DNA from: Tissierella simiarum
GTDB taxonomy: Bacteria; Bacillota; Clostridia; Tissierellales; Tissierellaceae
Assembly: GCF_018917865.1 (NCBI RefSeq)
Contig: NZ_JAHLPM010000001.1
Coordinates: forward strand, 124,001-188,000
DNA length: 64,000 nucleotides
Reading direction: 5' to 3'
In this document: positions 48,458-56,812 of the stretch, piece by piece
Position numbering within the stretch: the first letter of the stretch is position 1
Layout: the number at the start of each line of letters is the position of its first letter
The notes under the pieces: generated by a model
What the model saw: only the letters and a program-made list of their open reading frames with translations
What the model was told of the DNA's origin: nothing
Database searches by the model: none
Program-made: the position numbers and the translations under genes

Positions 48458-49642
48458 TTATTCAGTAACACCATCTATAACTTTTGCCTTAGATAACCAT
48501 TCATCATAAGTATCTCCAACAGGAAAATTATCATCTATGTTTTCCTTAATAAATGTATCAAAATCTTCTATACCACAAGTTTCAAGCAAATCTGTTGACA
48601 TAAACTTTTCAATATCATCTATATTTGGAATATCTTTCTCATCAATATTAAAGTCATAAAAATATTGAATATAGTTATCTAAATTTTCTTGTGAGAATTG
48701 CCATGTAATTGTTCTTCCTTCTTTTATAGTTTTCATATAAACAGTTTTTAATCCAACTTCTGGAGGAACACCAAATCCTTCAGCAAACATCATAGAAGCA
48801 TTGTATGGATGTTCATATAAGTATTTAATAGAAAGTGCATGTGCAAGCACTAATCTTCTTGCTAATTCTGGATGTGCTTCTTTGAATTCATTGTTCATAC
48901 AATAAATGCAACATATACCCCATCCTTCTTCCATATCTTCTGAAACATGAGCACCCCATCCAGTTGCCATAATACGACCGAATCCTTCAAATTCCACTAA
49001 AGAACCATATGGGTCACAAGCTGAAAAAGCATCAAGTTGTCCAGCTTTTAATGCAAAAACTTTATCCTTATCTCCCATATCAACTACTTCGTAATTTTCT
49101 AATTCTACTGGAATTCCTAATTGTTCTGCCCAATTACGCCATTCTGGTTTTGCCTCTGCACTAGATCCAATAGCTAAAGTTTTTCCAATTAAATCCTTTG
49201 GCTCTTTTATATCATTGCTAACAACCAAATATCTAGAACCTCCTAAATGATTTGCTGCAGCCATAAATAGTGGTGCTCCTTGGTTAACTGACTTAATAGC
49301 ACCTTCGATACCCTGATATCCCACATGCATTTCTCCCGAAGACATAGCTTCCATAATTTTACCAGTCTTAGTTACAACAACATTAAGTCCTAAAGCTTTG
49401 TAAATACCAGCCTTTTCTCCTATAATAGATGGAACCATATGGTCACAGTCTCTATAGCCTAGTTGTATTACAAAATCTTTGTCTGCATCCGTTAATTCTC
49501 CTAATTCATACTTTGCAGCTTCTACTGCAGGGTCATAATCAATCTCTTGGATTACAGTTTCTTTACTACTATCTGTACAACCTGTAGCACTGGCTGCAAT
49601 CATTATTGATACTAAAAGCATGGCAACTATTCTTCTTTTCAT
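48458..49642 (-). CDS. Cys-rich ABC transporter substrate-binding lipoprotein
   Basis: 394 residues. Lipoprotein signal (AASATGCTDSS, lipobox Cys 22) and a NitT/TauT-type periplasmic-binding fold: FVIQLGYRDCDHMVPSIIG, HVGYQGIEGAIKSVNQG, KDKVFALKAGQLDAFSACDP. Unusual thiols line the likely pocket: RDCDH in the first strand, FSACD, and WGICCIYCMNN. Typical members have few Cys, so a soft-metal or organometal ligand is likely. Encoded just after merR from the merR promoter. No Sec codon here, but Cys positions such as CDH could be Sec in relatives. Confidence 0.8.
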   Translation of the reverse strand: MKRRIVAMLLVSIMIAASATGCTDSSKETVIQEIDYDPAVEAAKYELGELTDADKDFVIQLGYRDCDHMVPSIIGEKAGIYKALGLNVVVTKTGKIMEAMSSGEMHVGYQGIEGAIKSVNQGAPLFMAAANHLGGSRYLVVSNDIKEPKDLIGKTLAIGSSAEAKPEWRNWAEQLGIPVELENYEVVDMGDKDKVFALKAGQLDAFSACDPYGSLVEFEGFGRIMATGWGAHVSEDMEEGWGICCIYCMNNEFKEAHPELARRLVLAHALSIKYLYEHPYNASMMFAEGFGVPPEVGLKTVYMKTIKEGRTITWQFSQENLDNYIQYFYDFNIDEKDIPNIDDIEKFMSTDLLETCGIEDFDTFIKENIDDNFPVGDTYDEWLSKAKVIDGVTE

Positions 49643-49723
49643 AAATATTTCCTCCCTAGCTTATATATTATATAACATGTATACACATATCATAAACCGC
49701 TTTAGTATACTTTACCTCTTCTA

Positions 49724-50149
49724 CTACCTATGGTTTACTACTTCCTTTTTCTCATCTTCAATTCCTTCAATGAAATGACATATAGTACCTTTACATCCGC
49801 TTATTTTGCTTGCATCTGATAGATGTTTTTCTAATCTATCTTTCTCTTCTTCGAGTCTAGCTATCTCTGCTTTTATAGAAGATATTTTCTCTTGTATCTT
49901 CTGACTTACATAGTTACACGGATGTATCCCCTTATTTTTTAGTGCTAATATCTTTTTTATTTCTTCTAATTCAAATCCCAATGTTCTAGCCTTTCTTATA
50001 AAAAGTAGTTTTTCTATATCTTCTTCATCAAATACCCTATAGTTATTGGATCGTCTTTCTACTTCCCCTAATAAACCTTGACTCTCATAATATCGAACAG
50101 CAGAACTACTAAGTCCAGTAATTCTACACGTCTCTTTTATAAACAACAC
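49724..50149 (-). CDS. MerR-family metal-responsive regulator
   Basis: 141 residues. N-terminal MerR winged helix (SSSAVRYYESQGLL, NNYRVFDEEDIEKL), long dimerisation helix, and a metal-type Cys set: C78 in HPCNYV, C119 and C124 in SGCKGTICHF, close to the three-Cys pattern of mercury MerR and to ZntR. So it probably senses a thiophilic metal or organometal. Start GTG 50149 or TTG 50146 (GGAGGTAACC upstream). Autoregulated from 50168-50199; the same operator lies at 55938-55969. Confidence 0.9.
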   Translation of the reverse strand: MLFIKETCRITGLSSSAVRYYESQGLLGEVERRSNNYRVFDEEDIEKLLFIRKARTLGFELEEIKKILALKNKGIHPCNYVSQKIQEKISSIKAEIARLEEEKDRLEKHLSDASKISGCKGTICHFIEGIEDEKKEVVNHR

Positions 50150-50167
50150 GGTTACCTCCTAAATCTT

Positions 50168-50199
50168 ATTATAAACCTTAAAGTTAACTTTAAGGTCAA
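50168..50199 (-). promoter_or_regulatory. MerR-type promoter of merR and binding-protein gene
   Basis: Minus strand TTGACC (50199-50194), 20-bp spacer, TATAAT (50173-50168). The spacer and flank hold a perfect 22-bp palindrome, half-site ACCTTAAAGTT (50175-50196). Long spacer plus dyad is the MerR activation signature. Confidence 0.85.
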
Positions 50200-50257
50200 G
50201 AGAAAAAATAGAAATTATATATTAATTATTGTTTTAGATATAATAAGGACACCAGTC

Positions 50258-50290
50258 GTAAAAAACATCCACCAGCTTAGCTGGCGGATA
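50258..50290 (-). terminator. Terminator of saoP
   Basis: ATCCGCCAGC-TAA-GCTGGTGGAT followed by GTTTTTTAC on minus, just past the true TAA of saoP at 50294. Confidence 0.8.
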
Positions 50291-50293
50291 TTC

Positions 50294-51121
50294 TTAATCT
50301 GCTTTCCATCTCAATAATATACTTTCAATTAAGAGCATCAATTTATCAATACCAAACCCAATCAAAGCAGCTATAAACATATATGCTATAATTGTATGAG
50401 TTTCCATTCTAGATTGAGCCTCTACCATACAGTAGCCGAACCCGGCACTGGTTGCAATGAACTCCGCTCAGATAACCGACATCCAACCCATACCAATGGC
50501 TAATCTTACTCCAGTAATAACCCCAGGAAGTGATCCTGGAAGAACAATATCTTTAATAATATCACTTGTGCTTGCTCCCATACTTCGAGCTGCATGATAA
50601 AAATCTTTGCTAATTTCCTGCACCCCTGCTATGGTATTTAAAATAATCGTAAATATACCTGTAAAGGCAATCATAAAAATCGTCGGTCCATCACCGAGAC
50701 CAAACCAGATAATAGATAATGGCACCCAAGCCATGATAGGAACCTGCCTCAAAGAGTTTATAAATGGTGCAAAAGCTCTTAACATAGTCGTAGAATATCC
50801 CATAATCATACCAACAGGTAGACCAATAATAAATGCATAGAAAGCACCTGTCATTACCCGACGTATAGTGATGCCAATATTTCTAAGTACATATAAATCT
50901 GTCAATGCTTTAAAAAATGCTTCCATTACACTTTTTAAGGAAGGGAAAAGAAATGGTTTATTAACAATTTCTGCTGCAATTGCCCATATAATAGCAATGA
51001 TAATCAAAGCAATTGGAGTATAAAAATTAAAATCCTTTCCATTAAGCTTTCTCCAAGCATTTCTATCCTTCATTTTACTTGCATGTACCATTCTTTTTAC
51101 ATCTTTTTCTTGTGCATTCAA
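50294..51121 (-). CDS. saoP: ABC transporter permease SaoP, selenoprotein
   Basis: 275 residues when the TGA at 50470-50468 is read as Sec218. A standard NitT/TauT/Ssu-type permease: coupling loop with EISKDFYHAARSMGAS, then LPGVITGVRLAIGMGWMSVI-U-AEFIATSAGFGY and two more helices ending in LLRWKAD. Without readthrough the protein would lose its last membrane helices. Family members normally have Ala or Val at this spot before the AE motif. A good SECIS-like hairpin follows at 50431-50448 and a terminator sits right after the distal stop. Confidence 0.85.
50431..50448 (-). promoter_or_regulatory. bSECIS-like hairpin of saoP
   Basis: AGT-GCCG-GGTT-CGGC-T-ACT: two stem segments with a single bulge and a GG-start loop, beginning 18-19 nt after the UGA, within the accepted window for bacterial SECIS elements. 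Confidence 0.65.
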
Positions 51122-51140
51122 TTCTTTTCTTCACCTCCTC

Positions 51141-52297
51141 TTAAAGCATTTCTAAGAATGCCTCAATTCTTGTTCTTAGTTGCCCCTCATCTCCTTGTCC
51201 ATAATTTGTCTCTAGGTGTAGATAAGGCTTGCCACATTGATTTGCAATCTTTTTAATATTTGTGGATTCAATTCCAAATGGATGACATGAATGAAGAATA
51301 ACTCCAACAACACCATCAACTTTCCACTCATCAATCGTAAGCGCTACTTGATCTAACCGTCTTTGATTAGGTGACATAACAGCACAAGGCACCTCTAAAT
51401 ATTTTTCTGCAATACATTCAATTGGATCTTTTGTTTCAGATTCCTCAATGAGTCTTCTTCTAGAAACAATACCACTACAACCTTCATAACAAACTATAAC
51501 ACCACCAAGTTCCTCTATAACCTTAATAGTTTTTTCAAATACTCCACCACTAGGTCCACCAGATACTAATATCCTAGGTCTCTTTTTACCTTTAGGAATA
51601 GGTCCGTTACCATTTTTCCAATCTTCTTCGCATTTGTCTAAAACCTCTTGTACTTTTTCATAGCGATCTTTTTGATCAAATATGTATTGAACTCCTTCCA
51701 TTACACTACGCATGTGCAAACCTGCAATGGCAGGTGGATCAAAGCGTCCTAGTTCATATAAGCAGCCATTTGAATACGCTCCTTATTTCCCCATTTAATG
51801 GCTTCCCGTAACATCTCGTCTGTAATAGTAATATCAAATTTCTTTTCTAATACTTCCTTAAAATGACGTAACTCCATAATCCAAGATTCCAAAGATCTTT
51901 CAGGATCAGGATTATTTGGTAAATGTATAACATGAACGTCCTTTAGTTCACCAAGCATTTCATACATTTTTTTCTTCCCATCACAGGTTGTCTCACCTAC
52001 GATGAGATCAGAAAAATAAGCATAAGGACATGTTTCAGTTAATGCAAATCCATAACTTGATTTAATTAAAGGGCAAAGGTTTGCAGGTAATTCTACTTCT
52101 GCAGCAGGAATTGGTTCAGCACTTTGACCACATAGACCTACTCGATAGAGTCCTGCTGCATCAATAATTTCAGAAGGAGCAAATTGGCAAAACGTACCGC
52201 ATAATCTTCCCCCCTTATCCTTTAACTCCTTTATCTTTAGAAAACCTTGCCTTCTGGCATCGGCAAATTCTTCAAAGCGTTCTGGCAATGTTGTCAT
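51141..52297 (-). pseudogene. Double-cubane-cluster reductase gene with frameshift
   Basis: Family of 2-hydroxyacyl-CoA dehydratase-like reductases carrying a double-cubane [8Fe-9S] cluster (COG1775). First part (52297-51749) has LCGTFCQFAPSEIIDAAG, NLCPLIKSSYG, TETCPY and ETTCDGKKKMYEML; the second part (51719-51141) resumes with FDPPAIAGLHM, ILVSGGPSGGVFE, IVCYEGCSGI and SCHPFGIES. Between them near 51745-51760 the frame shifts by one base: LYELGRFDPPA is readable in the shifted frame. Total 1157 nt, one base short of a multiple of three. It could be a real mutation, a sequencing error or recoding. The intact paralogue is at 54307. Confidence 0.85.
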
Positions 52298-52341
52298 AAA
52301 CGTTCTCCTTTTATTAAAATAATATAATATAGCTAATTAGA

Positions 52342-53214
52342 CTATTTGTTGCTACTACAAAGTGCTTTTTCAGCAAATACTGTTTTATCGCTACCTTTCT
52401 TATCCGTTTTTTGAATAAACTCTAATAATTCCTCATCCCCTTGATTTTTGATTTCACCATTTAAGGCAGATCTTAAGATGTCGGATAATTCATTAGTATA
52501 TTGATGATATCTTTCATTTTTTCTATCTCTAGGTCTTGGAAGCTCAATTTTTATATCAGCTAATATCTTTCCTCGATCTCTAGACATAACAATAACTCTA
52601 TCACTTAAATAAATAGCCTCATCAACATCGTGGGTAACCATGAGAGCAGTTTTTCGTTTTTCTTGCAACATAGATTCTAGCTGTGCTTGAAGCATTTGAC
52701 GCATTTGAAAATCAACAGCGCCTAATGGCTCATCCATCAATAGTATCTCTGGGTCGCATGCAAGAGCCCTAAGCAGAGCAACTCTTTGTTTCATACCACC
52801 AGATATTTCATGGATATAATAATTTGCATATTCTTCAAGATGTGCCATCTCTAATAGCTCTTTAAGTTTCTCTTCACGTTCTTTTCTTGGTATTCCTTGC
52901 ATCTTCATTGGATACATAATATTCTCTCCAACTTTCATCCATGGAAAAAGTGCATAATTTTGAAACACAAAAGCTCTATCTGGTCCCGGCCTATTTACTT
53001 CTTTACCACTAACAGAAATATTCCCGCCTTCATGTTTCAAAAAACCTGCAATAATATTTAGAGTTGTCGTCTTTCCACAACCTGATGGTCCTAACAGAGA
53101 AACAAATTCCCCCTCATTTACATCAAAAGATATATTCTCTAATACAGTATTCATTGATTTTTTATCTCTTCTATTTGAAAAAACTTTAGTAATTCCTTGT
53201 ACAGATATTGACAT
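52342..53214 (-). CDS. saoA: ABC transporter ATPase SaoA
   Basis: 290 residues. Walker A LLGPSGCGKTTTLNII, Q-loop FVFQNYALFPW, signature EISGGMKQRVALLRA, Walker B EILLMDEPLGAVD, H-loop VTHDVDEA; NitT/TauT-type importer ATPase. A C-terminal extension of about 40 residues ends KALCSSNK with a lone Cys. Lies between saoB (13 bases upstream) and the reductase gene and should energise SaoP. Confidence 0.88.
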   Translation of the reverse strand: MSISVQGITKVFSNRRDKKSMNTVLENISFDVNEGEFVSLLGPSGCGKTTTLNIIAGFLKHEGGNISVSGKEVNRPGPDRAFVFQNYALFPWMKVGENIMYPMKMQGIPRKEREEKLKELLEMAHLEEYANYYIHEISGGMKQRVALLRALACDPEILLMDEPLGAVDFQMRQMLQAQLESMLQEKRKTALMVTHDVDEAIYLSDRVIVMSRDRGKILADIKIELPRPRDRKNERYHQYTNELSDILRSALNGEIKNQGDEELLEFIQKTDKKGSDKTVFAEKALCSSNK

Positions 53215-53227
53215 ATTTTCACCTTTC

Positions 53228-54034
53228 CTATTCTAAACTCAAAAATTTAATTTTTGTATTATTCAAGAGCTCTTCTGTCATGACAATATATTCCTTAAGT
53301 ATTCCCACTTGATTTAACTCTTCTATTGTCTTATTATATACTGTTAAAAAATCTTCAAATACCTTTGTACCTATAATATCTTTCCTGACAACTAAGCTAT
53401 AAGAGATATAATCATTTTCTGAAAGAGGCACAAAATTAAACTCTTGCAATAGAGCTGCCTTGGTTAAATCTAAAACTGCCCCATCTATTTGTTCTCTTTC
53501 TAAGGAATACGGCAAAGAAACAGGTGTCATTTCAACAACTTCTTCTACCTGTCTATAGCTTTCTTTAGCAAGTTTATGTAAATGTTCTCTCTTCTGTCCA
53601 ATACCAAGTCTATAGATATTTTCCATGTCCCCTTTATAGACGATGATTTCAGCATTCATGATGACTGGACCATAAATTTCAAAATCATCATTAGCCCGTA
53701 CTAAATGCAAGGCCATATGATTACAATAAAAAGCCATATCAATTTCATCTGAGCTCAAGGCCCATTGTGCTGTGTTACTTCAGCAATCTTTGAATATAAA
53801 ATCATGTAAAATTTCTTCATTTTCTTCTGTAACATCAATACTTTCTATACCTATGTTTTTACTTGTTTTAATGATCTGTTTGAGAAGCAATCCAGTTATA
53901 TCATCTCCAGATCCAATTCTTAATCCTATATCAGTATTTTTGATTTCTTTCTCTCTAGGCATGAAATGGAAAAATGCTAATCCCAAAATCAATAAAAATA
54001 GAAATGAAAGAAGTATCTTTTTATTTGTATTCAT
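53228..54034 (-). CDS. saoB: ABC substrate-binding selenoprotein SaoB
   Basis: 268 residues when the TGA at 53782-53780 is read as Sec85. N-terminal anchor (LLSFLFLLILGLAFFHF), then a small binding-protein fold: DIGLRIGSGDDITGLLLKQI, HDFIFKDC-U-SNTAQWALSS, DEIDMAFYCNHMALHLV. The C84-Sec85 pair lies where the ligand cleft is expected, so it likely grips a soft metal or organometal. First gene of saoB-saoA-reductase-saoP. The downstream frame has no SD, which argues against two separate genes. Confidence 0.85.
53750..53764 (-). promoter_or_regulatory. Possible bSECIS hairpin of saoB
   Basis: TGGGC-CTTGA-GCTCA (one G-U pair) begins 16 nt after the UGA. Weak: the loop does not start with G. Confidence 0.35.
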
Positions 54035-54306
54035 ATAATTATCACTCTATATTTTTATTTGTCAGTTTTTTAACTATGTAGATTAAATACATGCCATTTC
54101 TATATCAAAAATACTATATCAAACCTTTTCACTTGATTAAATACTTATAGAGATATTTTATAGTATCATAGGTTCGTATAAAATAATGTAATTACGCCAT
54201 TCTCAAAATTCATATATAATTGTTTTGTAATTGAATTTGATTTCTAACGATGTAATAAAAATAATTCTGCTTCTCAATGGATTAAATAAATCGTAGGGGG
54301 TTTAAT

Positions 54307-55431
54307 ATGGATAATTTTGAAATGATAAAAAATGGTACTTTAAAAGCAAAGGAAATTAAGGAAAATGGAGGTAAAATTGCAGGTATCTTCTGTAGTTTTG
54401 CACCAGTTGAAATATTAGATGCTGCGGGCATTCATATAGTAAATCTATGTGGTACAAGCAATGAAAGTATAATTAATTCGGAATCAGACCTTCCAAAAAA
54501 CCTCTGCCCTTTGATTAAATCAAGCTATGGTACTGCAATATCAGATAAATGTGGTTATACCTATCTCTCTGATATAATTATTGGAGAAACAACCTGTGAT
54601 GGTAAGAAAAAAATGTACGAGTTACTAAGTGAATTAAAGGATATACATATTATGCAATTACCACAGGGAATTGACAGAAGTTATTCATCTCTTATGTGGG
54701 AAAAAGAAGTTAGACTATTGATTAAAATTCTAGAAGAAAAATTTGGCATAGAAATTACAGAGAAAAAGTTAAAAGAAGCTACTTCCTTTAGAAATAATTT
54801 TAGATCTTTATATGGTGAATTGTTTGAACTTAGCAAGCTTGAGCCACCTGCAATCACAGGTTTTGATATGTATAAGATACTTGAGGAGTATAAATTTAAC
54901 TTTGATTTAAAAGAAGAATATAAACAACTAGAAGAATTGATTAATCAAATTAAGAAAGATTATGAAGAAGGTGCAAGACCTGTAGATAATAAGGCTAAGC
55001 GAATCCTTGTTACAGGTTGTCCATTGGGTGGAGTTTTGGACAAGATTGTCAATACCATTGAAAATAGTGGTGGTGTAGTTGTTTGCTTTGAAAATTGTGA
55101 AGGCATAAAATCTATTAGAAATAAAGTTGATGAAAATACTGATGATATTATAAAAGCAATAGCTGATAGATATTTAAATATTGGCTGTTCAGTTATGACA
55201 CCTAATCTTAAACGGATTGAATTATTACCAGAATTAATAGAAGAATTTAAAGTTGATGCCGTTATCGAAGTAGTACTCCAGACTTGCCATTCATATAGTG
55301 TAGAATCAAGAACGATCAAGAAACTAATTACTGATACAGGCATACCATATATGGCTTTAGAAACGGATTACTCAGAATCCAATATTGGCCAAATCAAGAC
55401 CAGAATTGCCGCATTTGTGGAAATACTATAA
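54307..55431 (+). CDS. Double-cubane-cluster-containing anaerobic reductase
   Basis: 374 residues, intact. Two-domain COG1775 protein: CSFAPVEILDAAGIHIVNLC, NLCPLIKSSYG, KCGYTYLSD, ETTCDGKKKMYELL, then linker ELSKLEPPAITGF and the second domain LVTGCPLGGVLDK, VCFENCEGIKS, VLQTCHSYSVES. Relatives carry a double-cubane [8Fe-9S] cluster and perform ATP-driven low-potential reductions of small molecules. ATG follows TAGGGGG. Divergent from saoB; its activator ATPase is not in the window. The paralogue at 51141 is frameshifted. Confidence 0.88.
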   Translation: MDNFEMIKNGTLKAKEIKENGGKIAGIFCSFAPVEILDAAGIHIVNLCGTSNESIINSESDLPKNLCPLIKSSYGTAISDKCGYTYLSDIIIGETTCDGKKKMYELLSELKDIHIMQLPQGIDRSYSSLMWEKEVRLLIKILEEKFGIEITEKKLKEATSFRNNFRSLYGELFELSKLEPPAITGFDMYKILEEYKFNFDLKEEYKQLEELINQIKKDYEEGARPVDNKAKRILVTGCPLGGVLDKIVNTIENSGGVVVCFENCEGIKSIRNKVDENTDDIIKAIADRYLNIGCSVMTPNLKRIELLPELIEEFKVDAVIEVVLQTCHSYSVESRTIKKLITDTGIPYMALETDYSESNIGQIKTRIAAFVEIL

Positions 55432-55435
55432 TGTT

Positions 55436-55464
55436 AAAAAGCTAGAGTCATTTTCTAGCTTTTT
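55436..55464. terminator. Bidirectional terminator
   Basis: AAAAAGCTAGA-GTCATTT-TCTAGCTTTTT between the reductase gene (plus) and the chaperone-like gene (minus). Confidence 0.8.
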
Positions 55465-55477
55465 ACTAATATTTATA

Positions 55478-55909
55478 TTAATTGTTAGTTTGAAGTGCCC
55501 TCTTTATAGTTTGCAATACAATTGGACCACAGCATTTGCCTAGTGGATTGTTTAGCATACATTTTCCATTCTTCATTGCTCCTGTTAACTTATTAATATC
55601 ATTTATATTCTTAGCACCTTGATTTATTACAGCATTTATTATCTGTTCTTCAGTTACCTTATTACAATAGCATATGTATTTAGGATTGGCATCTCCCTTG
55701 AACCATATGGGTACCTTTACTTTTTTCTTATCAAGAATACTTTCATTATTTAGGTTGTAATATACTACATCGCAGTTTTCATTCATACACAAATAATAAG
55801 TTTCTTCATTAACAATTTCTCCGAGAAAATTATCAGATACTAGATGCTTTACAGTTATACTCTTTACTTTTTCACTTATCTGATGACATATAGGACATTT
55901 TTCTTCCAT
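55478..55909 (-). CDS. [2Fe-2S] metallochaperone-like protein
   Basis: 143 residues. An N-terminal zinc-ribbon-like half (EKCPICHQIS, YLCMNENCDVVYY) is followed by a BFD-type [2Fe-2S] half (YICYCNKVTEEQIINAVINQ, NGKCMLNNPLGKCCGPIV). This matches the iron-sulfur N-terminal domain of CopZ-type chaperones and what I recall as the Csac_0668-type (seleno)protein family. Relatives may have Sec in the first CPxC; here both are Cys. Its promoter carries the same MerR operator as merR, so it is part of the metal response. Confidence 0.82.
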   Translation of the reverse strand: MEEKCPICHQISEKVKSITVKHLVSDNFLGEIVNEETYYLCMNENCDVVYYNLNNESILDKKKVKVPIWFKGDANPKYICYCNKVTEEQIINAVINQGAKNINDINKLTGAMKNGKCMLNNPLGKCCGPIVLQTIKRALQTNN

Positions 55910-55937
55910 CTATTTTTTCACTCCTTTACTTATTTTC

Positions 55938-55969
55938 ATTATAAACCTTAAAGTGAACTTTAAGGTCAA
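55938..55969 (-). promoter_or_regulatory. MerR-type promoter of the metallochaperone-like gene
   Basis: Minus strand TTGACC (55969-55964), 20-bp spacer, TATAAT (55943-55938), with a perfect dyad of half-site ACCTTAAAGT (55945-55966). Differs from the merR copy only in the two central bases. Confidence 0.85.
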
Positions 55970-56215
55970 TGGTTTATTTTACAAAAGCTATCATTAGTTG
56001 ATTTTTTAAGGAGTAAAAGTCCATCCTTTATTTGTTAAAAGTAAATATATCATTTGTCTAAATTTATTTTTATTGATTTCCTTTTTATGGAAATAACAAA
56101 TCATAGTATTGTTTATCCTTTTTTTGAAATCATTACATAACATATTACACACTGAAATTCACATACTATTAATGTCATTAAAGTCAAAATCATTTTTGAA
56201 ATTGGAGGTTATAAA

Positions 56216-56434
56216 ATGAGAAAACTCACGGAAGGTGAAGTATTATCATTAACAAGCTTATTGAAGATGGAAAAAGATGCCTTAACAGTTTCTAAAGCTA
56301 CGCAAGTACTAATTACAGATGAAGACTTAAAAAGGCAAGCTGAAGCTGCTGTTTTAGCAACAGAGGGAAGAATAAAAGGAATTCAACAGTTTATTAATGA
56401 AAATCAAATTACATCAACAAGGGAGGTAGAATAA
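56216..56434 (+). CDS. CotF-like spore coat protein, small
   Basis: 72 residues, all helical: LTSLLKMEKDALTVSKATQV then DEDLKRQAEAAVLATEGRIK and a C-terminal INENQI. The DExLKxxAE...R pattern resembles coat-protein F-like/ferritin-like minidomains of spore-formers. ATG after TTGGAGG. One base separates it from the next gene, which has the same character. Confidence 0.65.
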   Translation: MRKLTEGEVLSLTSLLKMEKDALTVSKATQVLITDEDLKRQAEAAVLATEGRIKGIQQFINENQITSTREVE

Positions 56435-56435
56435 T

Positions 56436-56729
56436 ATGGCTACTTTTCTTACTAATAAAGTAAAAGAAACTACAAATATAAGCGACGAAGTTATAGCTAA
56501 CAGCATGATTTCTAGTGCTTCTGCTGGTGCAATAGCATATCTTAATTCTGGTATGACTGCTACTACTCCAGAATTAAAAGCAATGTATTTATCAAATTTA
56601 AACCAAGTATTAGGCGGACATACTGCAATAACAGAACTAGCTGTTCAAAAGGGATGGGAAAAACCTTATGATACACCTACCCAACAATTACTGGATGCTT
56701 ATAATGAATCTCAAAATACAATAAGCTAG
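56436..56729 (+). CDS. CotF-like spore coat protein
   Basis: 97 residues: TTNISDEVIANSMISSASAG, AIAYLNSGMTATTPELKAMY, a helix LNQVLGGHTAITELAVQKGW and PYDTPTQQLLDAY. The W(x)KPYxTPxxQL ending is characteristic of CotF/coat-associated proteins. ATG after GGGAGG. Forms a two-gene unit with the previous one; suggests a sporulating host. Confidence 0.75.
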   Translation: MATFLTNKVKETTNISDEVIANSMISSASAGAIAYLNSGMTATTPELKAMYLSNLNQVLGGHTAITELAVQKGWEKPYDTPTQQLLDAYNESQNTIS

Positions 56730-56781
56730 TTATAATTTTACTGAAAAAATAGTAAAGTAAAACTTTCCTATTAAATTAAAT

Positions 56782-56812
56782 AAAAATGCTAGAGATACGC
56801 TCTAGCTTTTTT
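56782..56812. terminator. Bidirectional terminator
   Basis: GCTAGAG-ATACG-CTCTAGC followed by TTTTTT; between the coat gene (plus) and the MerB-fragment gene (minus). Confidence 0.75.

Noticed and set aside
51141..51719. Treating the second reductase half as an independent short gene or a Sec readthrough
   Set aside because: The joint is a frame change ended by TAG, not an in-frame TGA; the shifted frame reads LYELGRFDPPA as in the intact paralogue.
53228..53758. Treating the frame after the saoB UGA as a separate gene
   Set aside because: No SD in front of it, same frame as the upstream piece, and the junction DC-U-SNTAQW continues the protein naturally.
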